Program-made: the position numbers and the translations under genes
Notes under the pieces: model-generated
Databases searched by the model: none
What the model saw: the letters and a program-made list of their open reading frames with translations, nothing else
Told to the model about the DNA's origin: nothing
From: Acetobacteraceae bacterium
Lineage (GTDB): Bacteria > Pseudomonadota > Alphaproteobacteria > Acetobacterales > Acetobacteraceae
DNA: 64,000 nucleotides
Direction of reading: 5' to 3'
NCBI GenBank assembly: GCA_027449745.1
Contig: DAIDKZ010000080.1
Span: 1 to 64,000 of the forward strand
In this document: positions 17,072-25,365 of the stretch, one piece after another
Layout of the letters: every line of letters begins with the position of its first letter
Numbering within the stretch: the first letter of the stretch is position 1

Positions 17072-20000
17072 ATGTGGATCGTACAGATCGCGCTGAAACG
17101 GCCCTACACGTTCGTCGTTCTGGCGATCGTGATCCTGCTGTTCGGCACGCTCGCCGCCGTCACGACGCCGATCGACATCTTCCCCACCATCGGCGTGCCG
17201 GTGGTCGCGGTGGTGTGGAGCTACAGCGGCATGGTGCCGCGCGATGTCTCCGGCCGCATCACCTACTTCTACGAACGGACGCTGACGGCGACGGTCAACA
17301 ACATCCTGCATATCGATTCCCAGTCGCTGAATTCCTACTCGGTTCTGCGGATTTACTTTCAGAACGGCACCGACGTTTCGCTGGCTATGGCGCAGATCAC
17401 CGCCGCGGCGGAAGTGGTGCTGAAATACATGCCGGCCGGCATGACCCCGCCGGCGGTGCTGCAGTTCAACGCCGCCACCGTCCCGGTCATCCAGCTCGCC
17501 CTGTCGAGCAAGGTCATCCCGGAAAACCGGCTGTTCGACTACGCGCAGAACTTCATCCGCCCGGCCCTCTCGACGGTGAACGGCGCCTCGGTGCCGACGC
17601 CCTTCGGCGGCAAGTTCCGCCAGGTGCAGGCAGACCTCAACCTGCAGGCGATGCAGCAGTTCGGCGTCTCGTCACAGGACGTAGTGCAGGCGATCCAGAA
17701 TCAGAACCTAATCCTGCCGGCCGGCACGCAGAAGATCGGCAAGTTCGAATGGTATATAACCAGCAATTCGAGTCCATTATTGCTGGACGATATCAACAAC
17801 CTGCCAATAAAGTCGGTGAACGGAACGGTCATATATCTGCGTGACATCGCCTATACGCATGACGGGAACCCGCCGCAGTTGAACATCGTCCGGGTGAACG
17901 GGGCGCGCGCGGTGCTGATGCCGGTGGAAAAAATCGGCAACGTCTCGACCCTCGCCGTGATCAGCGGGACCAAGGAACGAATACCGCTCATCTCGGCGTC
18001 GATGCCGGCCGGGCTGCAGATCGACGCGGTCGGCGACCAGTCGATTTTCGTGCAGGCCGCGATCGAAGGCGTGGTGCACGAGGCACTCATCGCGGCGGCG
18101 CTGACGGCGCTGATGATCCTGCTCTTCCTCGGAAGCTGGCGATCGACGGTGATCATCGCGCTGTCGATCCCGCTCTCCGTGCTCTCGTCGATCATCACGC
18201 TCTCGGCGATCGGGGAGACGATCAACACCATGACGCTCGGCGGACTGGCGCTCGCCGTCGGCATGTTGGTGGACGAGGCCACCGTCACCATCGAGAACAT
18301 CAACTACCATCTGGAGATGGGCAAGGACATCGAGACCGCGATCCTGGACGGTGCCCAGCAGATCGTCGTCCCGGCGCTGCTTTCGCTCCTCAGCATCTCG
18401 ATCGTCTTCGTGCCGATGTTCATGCTGGGCGGCATCGCCGGCTATCTGTTCCGCCCGCTGGCCGAAGCGGTGGTGTTCGCCATGACCGCCTCGTTCATCC
18501 TCTCGCGCACGCTGGTGCCGACGATGGCGAACTACCTGCTGAAGAGCGAGAGCGGCAAGCACGGCCACGCCGCGCATGGCGAGCATGGCAGCGGCCATGG
18601 CGCGGTCCGCTCGCGCAATCCGCTGGTGCGGTTCCAGCACGGGTTCGAGCGCGGGTTCGCGCATATGCGCGACAAGTACCGCGGCCATCTCTCCACGGCG
18701 GTGCACCGCCGCGGCCGTTTCATCCCGATCTTCATGGCCGGCACCGTGGCCTCGCTGGCGCTGGTGCCCTTCCTCGGGCGGAACTTCTTTCCCTATGTCG
18801 ATGCCGGCGTGATGCTCATGCATGTACGGGCGCAGACGGGAACGCGCGTCGAGGAAACGGCCCGTCTCGCCGAGCAGATCGAGACCGCGATGCGCGACAA
18901 GCTGATGCCGCCCGGGGAGATCGTCTCCTTCGTCGACAATATCGGCATGCCGCTCAGCGGCATCTCGCTGGCCTACCAGAACACCGGCTCGATCGGCCCG
19001 CAGGACATGGACATCCTGATCACGCTGAAGCCGGACCACAAGCCGACGCCGGCCTATACACGCATGCTGCGCACCCGCCTGCCGCGGCTCTTTCCCGGCG
19101 CCACCTTCTCGTTCCTTCCCGCCGACATCGTCAGCCAGATCCTGAATTTCGGCTCCCCGGCGCCGATCGACATCAAGGTCGTCAGCCCGCATCTGGAAGA
19201 GGCCCGCGCCTATGCTGCGACGGTTGCGAACAAGCTGCGCCACGTCCCGGGCGCGGTGGACGTGCGCGTGCAGCAGCCGGGCAACTACCCCACCGTCCAG
19301 GTGGAGGTGGACCGCACCCTCGGCGGCCTGGTCGGGCTGACGCAGAGCGATGTCGCCTTCAGCCTGCTCGCCGACCTCTACGGCAGCTTCCAGTTCGCCC
19401 CGAACTTCTGGCTCAACTACGGCAACGGCGTGGAATACCAGGTCGCCGCGCAGGTGCCGCAATACCGGCTGCAGACGATGTCCGATCTCGCCAACCTGCC
19501 CATCACCGGCCAGGCCAAGCCGCAGATTCTCGGTGCGCTCAGCAAGTTCAAGTTCGGCGCCTCGGACGCCGTGGTCTCGCACTTCGACGTGCAGCCCGAG
19601 GTGGACGTTCTGCTCTCGGTGCAGGACCGCGATCTCGGCGCCGTCGCCAGTGACGTGCATCGCGTCCTTGCGGCGACCAAGAGCGAGGTGCCGCGCGGCG
19701 GGCAGATCCTGCTCCGCGGCCAGGTCATCACCATGGAGCAAGCCTATACCCAGCTCGGCTTCGGCCTGATCGGTTCGATCGTGCTCATCTATCTGCTGCT
19801 CGTGGTGAACTTCCAGTCCTGGCTGGACCCGTTCATCATCATCACGGCGCTGCCCGCGGCGCTGGCCGGCATCGTCTGGATCCTGTTCACGACGCACACC
19901 ACGCTTTCGGTGCCGGCGCTGACCGGCGCGATCATGTGCATGGGCGTCGCCACCGCGAACAGTATTCTGGTCGTCTCCTTCGCCCGCGAACGCCTGATGG

Positions 20001-20260
20001 ATGGGGTGGATTCGATCACCGCCGCCATCGACGCCGGCTTCACCCGCTTGCGTCCGGTGCTGATGACCGCGTCGGCGATGATCATCGGCATGGTACCGAT
20101 GTCGCTCGGCCTCGGCTCCGGCGGCGAGCAGAACGCACCGCTCGGGCGCGCGGTGATCGGCGGGCTGCTCTTCGCCACGGTTTCGACCCTGTTCTTCGTC
20201 CCCGCGGTGTTCAGCATCATGCACCGCAAGGCCAATACCGGCCACGAACGCATCGGATAA
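17072..20260 (+). CDS. RND-type efflux permease without partner genes
   Basis: 1062-residue inner-membrane resistance-nodulation-division transporter. There is an N-terminal membrane segment (RPYTFVVLAIVILLFG), a large periplasmic porter domain, TM4 with GMLVDEATVTIENI (Asp-Glu where AcrB has Asp-Asp), a second porter domain and a second helix block. It should export small molecules using the proton gradient. No periplasmic adaptor or outer-membrane channel gene lies beside it, which is unusual. The loop after the sixth helix is His-rich (KHGHAAHGEHGSGHG). Bases 17750-17845 are locally AT-rich with ATA codons. The start is the ATG at 17072 after GAGCGAGGCAGG. The D-aminoacylase gene begins 7 bases after its stop. 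Confidence 0.9.
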   Translation: MWIVQIALKRPYTFVVLAIVILLFGTLAAVTTPIDIFPTIGVPVVAVVWSYSGMVPRDVSGRITYFYERTLTATVNNILHIDSQSLNSYSVLRIYFQNGTDVSLAMAQITAAAEVVLKYMPAGMTPPAVLQFNAATVPVIQLALSSKVIPENRLFDYAQNFIRPALSTVNGASVPTPFGGKFRQVQADLNLQAMQQFGVSSQDVVQAIQNQNLILPAGTQKIGKFEWYITSNSSPLLLDDINNLPIKSVNGTVIYLRDIAYTHDGNPPQLNIVRVNGARAVLMPVEKIGNVSTLAVISGTKERIPLISASMPAGLQIDAVGDQSIFVQAAIEGVVHEALIAAALTALMILLFLGSWRSTVIIALSIPLSVLSSIITLSAIGETINTMTLGGLALAVGMLVDEATVTIENINYHLEMGKDIETAILDGAQQIVVPALLSLLSISIVFVPMFMLGGIAGYLFRPLAEAVVFAMTASFILSRTLVPTMANYLLKSESGKHGHAAHGEHGSGHGAVRSRNPLVRFQHGFERGFAHMRDKYRGHLSTAVHRRGRFIPIFMAGTVASLALVPFLGRNFFPYVDAGVMLMHVRAQTGTRVEETARLAEQIETAMRDKLMPPGEIVSFVDNIGMPLSGISLAYQNTGSIGPQDMDILITLKPDHKPTPAYTRMLRTRLPRLFPGATFSFLPADIVSQILNFGSPAPIDIKVVSPHLEEARAYAATVANKLRHVPGAVDVRVQQPGNYPTVQVEVDRTLGGLVGLTQSDVAFSLLADLYGSFQFAPNFWLNYGNGVEYQVAAQVPQYRLQTMSDLANLPITGQAKPQILGALSKFKFGASDAVVSHFDVQPEVDVLLSVQDRDLGAVASDVHRVLAATKSEVPRGGQILLRGQVITMEQAYTQLGFGLIGSIVLIYLLLVVNFQSWLDPFIIITALPAALAGIVWILFTTHTTLSVPALTGAIMCMGVATANSILVVSFARERLMDGVDSITAAIDAGFTRLRPVLMTASAMIIGMVPMSLGLGSGGEQNAPLGRAVIGGLLFATVSTLFFVPAVFSIMHRKANTGHERIG

Positions 20261-20267
20261 CGGGATC

Positions 20268-21722
20268 ATGCGCTGCGACCTCATCATCCGCGACGCCACC
20301 ATTTTCGACGGCAGCGGCGGGCCTGAAATCCGCGCCGATGTCGGCGTCACCGGCGACCGCATCGTCGCCGTCGGCGATCTCGGCGGCACGGGCGCCGACC
20401 GCGAGGTCGCCGCGGCCGGGCTGGCGCTCGCACCCGGCTTCATCGACGCGCATACGCATGACGACCGCGCCGTGCTGTGCGGCCCGGCCTGCATGCTGTG
20501 CAAACTCTCCCAGGGCGTGACCACGGTGGTGGTCGGCAATTGCGGCATCAGTCTCGCGCCGGTGCGTCAGCGCCAGCGCCCGCCGCCGCCGCTCGATCTG
20601 CTCGGCGGCGAGGAATTCTGGGAGTTCGACAGTTTCGCCGCCTATGCTGCGCGCCTCGCGGTATCCCCGCCACCGGTCAACGTGGTCGCGCTCGTCGGCC
20701 ACATGGCGCTCCGGCTGGAGGCGATGGTGGGCGATACCGGGCGCGCGGCGAACGGCGCGGAGGCGGCGCGGATGCAGGCGCGCCTCGCCGAGGCGCTGGC
20801 GCAGGGCGCGTCGGGCTTCTCGACCGGCCTCGAATACCCGCCCAACCGCGCCGCGACCCCGGACGAGGTGCTGGCGGTGGCCGAAGCGCTCCGCGCCGCC
20901 GGCGGGCTCTACGCCACGCACATGCGCAACGAGGAGGGCGGCATTCTCGACTCGATCGAGGAGTCGCTCGGTGTCGGGGCCGCCCTCGGCGTGCCGCTGG
21001 TGATCAGCCACCACAAATGCGCGATGCCGGAGAATTTCGGCCGCTCGCGCGAGACCCTGGCCCGGCTCGATCGAGCCGCCGCATCACAGCCCGTCGCCTA
21101 CGACGTCTATCCCTACGCCGCCTCCTCCACCGTGCTGCTGGCCGAGCGCGTGCGCGAGGACATCACGGTGCGGATTTCCTGGTCCCAACCCCATCCCGAA
21201 TGCGCCGGGCAGACGCTGGCCGAGATCGCCGCCACCTGGCGCATCGACATCTTCGCCGCGATCGCGCGCCTGCAGCCGGCCGGGGGCATCTATTTCAAGA
21301 TGGACGAGACCGACGTGCAGGCCATCCTCGCCCACCCGCTCAGCATGATCGGCTCGGACGGGCTGCCGCACGACACCCATCCGCATCCAAGGCTATGGGG
21401 CACGTTCCCGCGCGTGCTCGGCCATTACGCGCGCGATCTCGGCCTGTTCTCGCTGGCTGAGGCGGTGCACAAAATGACCGGCCGCCCCGCCGCCGTGTTC
21501 GGTCTCGCCGACCGCGGCGCCGTCCGCGCCGGCGCCTTCGCCGATCTCGTCCTGTTCGACCCGGCGCGGGTGCGCGATGCCGCCGATTTCGACCATCCGA
21601 CCCGCCTGGCCGAAGGCATCCTGGAGACCTGGGTGAACGGCGAGACCGCCTATCGCGCCGGCGGCGACGCGGCCGGCGCGCGCAGCGGGCGGCTCGTCAC
21701 CTCGGCCTTCGTCAGGGCCTAG
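20268..21722 (+). CDS. N-acyl-D-amino-acid deacylase / D-aminoacylase
   Basis: 484-residue amidohydrolase. Metal ligands and catalytic residues of D-aminoacylases are visible: FIDAHTHDD, VVVGNCGISLAPV (the bridging Cys), THMRNE, ISHHK and IGSDGLPHD (catalytic Asp). It hydrolyses N-acyl-D-amino acids, or a related dihydropyrimidinase-like amide, in the cytosol. It starts 7 bases after the RND permease stop and is surely co-transcribed with it. The TAG stop codon is the first part of a long perfect palindrome (21719-21761), so the C-terminus may have been set by arrival of that element. Confidence 0.88.
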   Translation: MRCDLIIRDATIFDGSGGPEIRADVGVTGDRIVAVGDLGGTGADREVAAAGLALAPGFIDAHTHDDRAVLCGPACMLCKLSQGVTTVVVGNCGISLAPVRQRQRPPPPLDLLGGEEFWEFDSFAAYAARLAVSPPPVNVVALVGHMALRLEAMVGDTGRAANGAEAARMQARLAEALAQGASGFSTGLEYPPNRAATPDEVLAVAEALRAAGGLYATHMRNEEGGILDSIEESLGVGAALGVPLVISHHKCAMPENFGRSRETLARLDRAAASQPVAYDVYPYAASSTVLLAERVREDITVRISWSQPHPECAGQTLAEIAATWRIDIFAAIARLQPAGGIYFKMDETDVQAILAHPLSMIGSDGLPHDTHPHPRLWGTFPRVLGHYARDLGLFSLAEAVHKMTGRPAAVFGLADRGAVRAGAFADLVLFDPARVRDAADFDHPTRLAEGILETWVNGETAYRAGGDAAGARSGRLVTSAFVRA

Positions 21723-21761
21723 AGTCTGTCAGCGCTTCATTGAAGCGCTGACAGACTCTAG
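21719..21761. repeat. Perfect 20-bp palindrome, element 1
   Basis: CTAGAGTCTGTCAGCGCTTC, loop ATT, then the exact reverse complement ending in CTCTAG. The TAG near its left edge is the stop codon of the D-aminoacylase. It overlaps element 2 by the shared CTAG edge. It could terminate transcription in both directions between the convergent genes; its edge sequence matches the neighbouring elements, suggesting a repeat family. Confidence 0.75.
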
Positions 21762-21822
21762 AGCAACTTATCTCCGATCGGCCTGAGCCGGAACGGCTCG
21801 GTCAGATCGGAGGTTGCTCTAG
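21758..21822. repeat. Palindromic element 2 with TTAT bulge
   Basis: The outer arms CTAGAGCAAC and GTTGCTCTAG (10 bp) and inner arms CTCCGATC and GATCGGAG (8 bp) are perfect, broken only by an unpaired TTAT on the left arm at 21768-21771. The centre is GAGCC-GGAAC-GGCTC. The compound stem resembles short palindromic intergenic repeats known in alphaproteobacteria; the class assignment is inference. Confidence 0.75.
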
Positions 21823-21834
21823 CTCCTTGTTTAC

Positions 21835-21882
21835 GCGTCTGTTTATCCGCCTCCGGCGATTCCGCCTGCGGCGGACAGACGC
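21835..21882. repeat. Palindromic element 3 with TTAT bulge
   Basis: GCGTCTGT pairs with ACAGACGC and CCGCC with GGCGG, again separated by an unpaired TTAT (21843-21846) on the left arm. The core hairpin is GGCGATTCCGCC, identical to the core of the element at 62835. The right edge touches the TAG stop codon of the minus-strand binding-protein gene. It may also serve as its terminator. Confidence 0.7.
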
Positions 21883-23084
21883 TAGCTGCCCCCCGCGCAC
21901 GCCGCGTTCATCGGCAGGAACGCCTCGCTCGCCGGAAGCGTGCGCAACGGCGTGTAGGTGTCCCACGGACCCTGGCTCTCGGCCGGCGTCTTCACCCGGA
22001 ACAGGGTGAGATCATAGAGCACGCGCCCGTCCGCCCGCACCTGGGCGGGGTGGCCGAGATAGTCCACGGGCCGGGTCTGCATCGCGCGCCCAACCGCGAT
22101 CGGATCGTCGCTGCCGGCGGCTGCCATCGATTGCAGGTAATGGCGCACGGCGGTGTAGATCGCGGCCTGGTTCTTCGTCGGCATGGCGCGGCGCTCGGCG
22201 GCGAAGCGGCGGGCGAAGGCGCGCGCGGCCTCGGTCTGGTCCCAGTAGAACCCGGCCGAGAAGGTCAGGCCCTGCGCGGTGGGCAGGCCGATTGCGTGGA
22301 TGTCGGTGATGTAGGTGAGGAACGCGACCATCACCGGCCCGCCGGGGCGGAGCAGGCCGAACTCGGCCGCCTGCTTGATCAGGTTGATGAGATCGCCGCC
22401 GACGCTGGCCAGGCCGATCGCCTGCGCGCCGGAGGCCTGGGCGCGCACCAGCAGCGCGGCAAAATCCGTCTCCCCGATCGGGTGGCGGCCAGTGCCGAGC
22501 ACTGCGCCGCCGGCCCCTTCGATCACCGCGGCGGCGTCGCGCTGCATCGCCGCACCGAAGGCGTGATCGACGGTGATGAAGAACCAGGTCTTCGCCCCGC
22601 TCCCGACCACCGCGCCGGCGGTGCCGGCGGTCAGCGCATGGGTGTCGTCGGCCCAATGGGTGCTGGTCGGGGTGCAGAATTTCGCCGTGATGTCCGAGGT
22701 CGCCGCGGCCGTGATCATCACCGTCCGCCGGCGCTCGCGCGCCACCTGGAGCACGGCGAGCGCGATCGCGGTGACCGGCAGGTCGGTGATCGCATCGACG
22801 CCCTCGGTATCGTACCAGCGGCGCGCGATGGAAGCGGCGATGTCCGGCCGGTTCTGGTGGTCGGCGTGGACGATCTCCACCGGCCGGCCGAGCACCGTCG
22901 CGCCGGCATCCGCGACGGCGAGCCGCGCGGCGACGATCGAGCCGGCGCCGCCGCTGTCGGCATAGGGGCCGGTCTCGTCGGTGAGCACGCCGATGCGCAG
23001 CGGCCTGGGCTCGGCGGCAAGCGCGGGCGTCAGCGCCAGGGCAGCGGCCGTGGCGGCGAAGTGACGGCGACGCAGCATCGGCAT
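21882..23084 (-). CDS. ABC transporter substrate-binding protein, Leu/Ile/Val type, orphan
   Basis: 400-residue periplasmic type 1 binding protein of the branched-chain amino acid/amide family. The N-terminus is a Tat-like signal peptide (RRRHFAATAAALALTPALA). The mature start is PLRIGVLTDETGPYADSGG, and the hinge region IEIVHADHQNRPDIA-like segment is typical. No permease or ATPase genes lie nearby. The ATG at 23084 is 2 bases from the P450 stop codon, so the two are translated from one message. The likely role is capture of a small carboxylate, amide or aromatic ligand. A sensor role without transport is also possible given the missing transporter. Confidence 0.87.
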   Translation of the reverse strand: MPMLRRRHFAATAAALALTPALAAEPRPLRIGVLTDETGPYADSGGAGSIVAARLAVADAGATVLGRPVEIVHADHQNRPDIAASIARRWYDTEGVDAITDLPVTAIALAVLQVARERRRTVMITAAATSDITAKFCTPTSTHWADDTHALTAGTAGAVVGSGAKTWFFITVDHAFGAAMQRDAAAVIEGAGGAVLGTGRHPIGETDFAALLVRAQASGAQAIGLASVGGDLINLIKQAAEFGLLRPGGPVMVAFLTYITDIHAIGLPTAQGLTFSAGFYWDQTEAARAFARRFAAERRAMPTKNQAAIYTAVRHYLQSMAAAGSDDPIAVGRAMQTRPVDYLGHPAQVRADGRVLYDLTLFRVKTPAESQGPWDTYTPLRTLPASEAFLPMNAACAGGS

Positions 23085-23086
23085 GC

Positions 23087-24304
23087 TCAGCCCGCCTCGA
23101 CCGGAATGGAGAGAAAGCCGCGGAACCGCGCCCGCATGCCGCGCAGCGCCGGGCCGGCGAGCCGGTAGCGGGGAAATCGCGCCAGGAACCGACCGATGGC
23201 GATGCGGCCCTCCATGCGCGCGACATTCAGCCCGACGCATTGATGGATGCCGAAGGCGAAGGCGAGGTGCCGGTTCGGCTCGCGCGCCAGGTCGAGCCGG
23301 TCGGGGTCGGCGAAGACCGCCGGGTCGCGATTGGCCGCGCCGAGCGCGAGCGTAACCAGCGCCCCCTCCGGCAGGGCAATCCCGCCCACCTCGGCGGCCG
23401 CGAGGGCGCGGCGGTTGCCGAGCTGCACCGGGCTCTCGAAGCGCAGGAACTCCTCGACCGCGGTGCGCATCAGCCCCGGCTCGGACCGCAGCCGGGCCGC
23501 CTCGGCCGGCCATTCGAGCAGCGCATAGAGCGCGTTGCCGATCAGATTGGTGGTCGTCTCGTGCCCGGCATTGAGGATGAAGATGCAGTTCTGCAGCAGC
23601 TCGGTCTCGGACAGCGGTTCGGCACCGCCCTCGCCCTGGATCAGCCGCGTCAGCACGTCGTGCGCCGGATCGCCGGGCCGGCGCCGGCGCGCGGCGACCA
23701 GGATGCGGAGATAGTCGATGAATTCGACCACCGCGCGATTGCCGGCGGCGAACATTTCCGGCGTGATCGACGGCTCGAGCGCGCCGAGAATGGCCAGCGA
23801 CCAGTCGCGCAGCGGCCCGCGCTCGTCATGCGGCACGCCGAGCAGGTTGCCGATGACCTCGACCGGGATCGCGGCGGCGAAATCGCCGATGAGGTCGAAG
23901 CGGCCGAGGCGCTCGGCGCGATCGAGCAGCCGCGCGACGAGTTCCTCCACAGCGGCTTCCATCTCGACGATGGCGCGGCTGGTCAGCGCGCCCACCATCG
24001 CCCGGCGCACGCGCGTGTGCAGCGGCGGGTCGGAGAAGACCAGGCTGTTGGTGTGATGCTCGTAGAGCGGCGAGTCGCCGAATTTCGGCAGGAACTCGAC
24101 CTTCTTGGCCGAGCTGAACAATGCGGGATCGCGATAGACGCGGACCAGCTCGGCATGGCCGGTGAGCAGCCAGGCGCCGTCCGGCAGGCGCAGCACCGGC
24201 GCTTCGCGGCGCAGCGCGTGGTAGGTCGGATAGGGATTTTCGTAGAACGACCCCGGGAGCGTGCGCAGGTCGAACGACGCGACCGCTTCCCCCTCCCCGT
24301 CCAT
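23087..24304 (-). CDS. Cytochrome P450
   Basis: 405-residue soluble bacterial P450. Visible are the I-helix AGHETT (oxygen activation), the K-helix EEFLR (ExxR) and the haem loop FAFGIHQCVGLNVAR with the thiolate ligand near Cys356. It should hydroxylate a small molecule using electrons from a ferredoxin system, but no ferredoxin or reductase gene is adjacent. I start at the ATG at 24304 because GGGGGGA lies at suitable distance; the ATG at 24310 or a TTG at 24361 are alternatives. It is 31 bases downstream of the OxyR-like gene on the same strand and coupled to a binding-protein gene. Confidence 0.92.
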   Translation of the reverse strand: MDGEGEAVASFDLRTLPGSFYENPYPTYHALRREAPVLRLPDGAWLLTGHAELVRVYRDPALFSSAKKVEFLPKFGDSPLYEHHTNSLVFSDPPLHTRVRRAMVGALTSRAIVEMEAAVEELVARLLDRAERLGRFDLIGDFAAAIPVEVIGNLLGVPHDERGPLRDWSLAILGALEPSITPEMFAAGNRAVVEFIDYLRILVAARRRRPGDPAHDVLTRLIQGEGGAEPLSETELLQNCIFILNAGHETTTNLIGNALYALLEWPAEAARLRSEPGLMRTAVEEFLRFESPVQLGNRRALAAAEVGGIALPEGALVTLALGAANRDPAVFADPDRLDLAREPNRHLAFAFGIHQCVGLNVARMEGRIAIGRFLARFPRYRLAGPALRGMRARFRGFLSIPVEAG

Positions 24305-24335
24305 GGCCATTCCCCCCGGAGTCCTGCCTGGAACG

Positions 24336-25268
24336 CTAGGAGGCGTGACCGGCAGCGTCAATCGCCCCGTCCTCGCAGGCAGCGCTGATCATCGGCGCGA
24401 GGGCGCGGAAATCCTCCGCCCGTGCCGCGCGCGGGCGCCAGGCGAGGCCGAGCGTGCGCCAGGCGCCCGCCCCGTCCAGCTCGCGCAGGACGATCTCGGC
24501 GCCGGCCGCGACCTTGCCCACGACCGCGAGGCGCGGCAGCAGCGTCACCCCCAGACCGCCGGCAACCATCTGGACCAGCGTGTGCAGGCTGGTGGCGGCG
24601 AAAGCGTCGTGGCTGGCCCCGGTCTCGCCGCAGGCCGCCAGGGCCTGATCGCGCAGGCAATGCCCGTCCTCCAGCAGCAGCAGCCGCTCGGAGGCGAGGG
24701 CCGCGACCGGCACGCGGGCGTGGCGGGCGAGCGGGTGGCCGGGCGGCAGGGCGAGGAGGAACGGGTCGCGCGCCAGCGGCAGCGTCTCGCTGCCGGCGCA
24801 ATCGCAGGGCAGGGCGAGCAGCACCGCATCGAGCCCGCCGCCGCCCAGCCGGTCCAGCAGCCGCTCCGTGGTGTCCTCGCGCAGATAGAGACGCAGCGCC
24901 GGGTAGGCGGCGCGCAGCCGCGGCATCAGGCGCGGCAGCAGAAAGGGGCTGATGGTCGGGATGACGCCGAGCCTGAGCGGCCCCGACATCGGCGCCCGCG
25001 CCGCCGCCGCCGCCTCCGCCACCGCCGCCAGCGCCGCCATCGCCTCCCGCGCGCGGGCGATCATCTCCTCGCCGAGCGCGGTGAACACGACCCGCTTGCC
25101 GCCATCGCGGACGAGGATTTCGGCATCGAGCAGCTGTTCGAGCGCGAGAACGCCGGCCGAGAGGGTGGATTGCGTCACCGCGCAGGCAGCGGCGGCGCGG
25201 CCGAAATGGAGATGTTCGGCGAGCGCCAGGAGGTAGCGGAGCTGCTGCGGCGAGGGTAGGTGAACCAT
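24336..25268 (-). CDS. oxyR: LysR-family regulator, OxyR type
   Basis: 310-residue LysR-type regulator. Residues 7-65 carry the winged helix-turn-helix (LAEHLHFGRAAAACAVTQSTLSAGV). The effector domain has the OxyR redox signature DGHCLRDQALAAC, with cysteines at 204 and 213, exactly the nine-residue spacing of E. coli Cys199/Cys208. It would sense hydrogen peroxide through a disulfide and activate antioxidant genes. No katG, ahpC or dps lies beside it in this window; instead the P450 and a binding protein follow on the same strand. The minus-strand upstream region (25269-25365) contains TTGACA at 25313-25318. Confidence 0.88.
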   Translation of the reverse strand: MVHLPSPQQLRYLLALAEHLHFGRAAAACAVTQSTLSAGVLALEQLLDAEILVRDGGKRVVFTALGEEMIARAREAMAALAAVAEAAAAARAPMSGPLRLGVIPTISPFLLPRLMPRLRAAYPALRLYLREDTTERLLDRLGGGGLDAVLLALPCDCAGSETLPLARDPFLLALPPGHPLARHARVPVAALASERLLLLEDGHCLRDQALAACGETGASHDAFAATSLHTLVQMVAGGLGVTLLPRLAVVGKVAAGAEIVLRELDGAGAWRTLGLAWRPRAARAEDFRALAPMISAACEDGAIDAAGHAS

Positions 25269-25365
25269 TCCGTCCTTCGGGAAAGGCCGAGACGACGATC
25301 AATCCGCTCGCCTGTCAAATATCCCCGTGACGGCCTCGCACGTTTCCGGTGCAACGCATACCTGA

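Noticed and set aside
17777-20548. 923-codon open frame antisense to the RND permease
   Set aside because: The translation is His/Arg/Asp-rich repetitive nonsense and the opposite strand encodes an intact transporter.
21719-21882. Palindrome series as a CRISPR array or attachment site
   Set aside because: The three units differ in arms, have no equal spacers and no cas or integrase gene is near.
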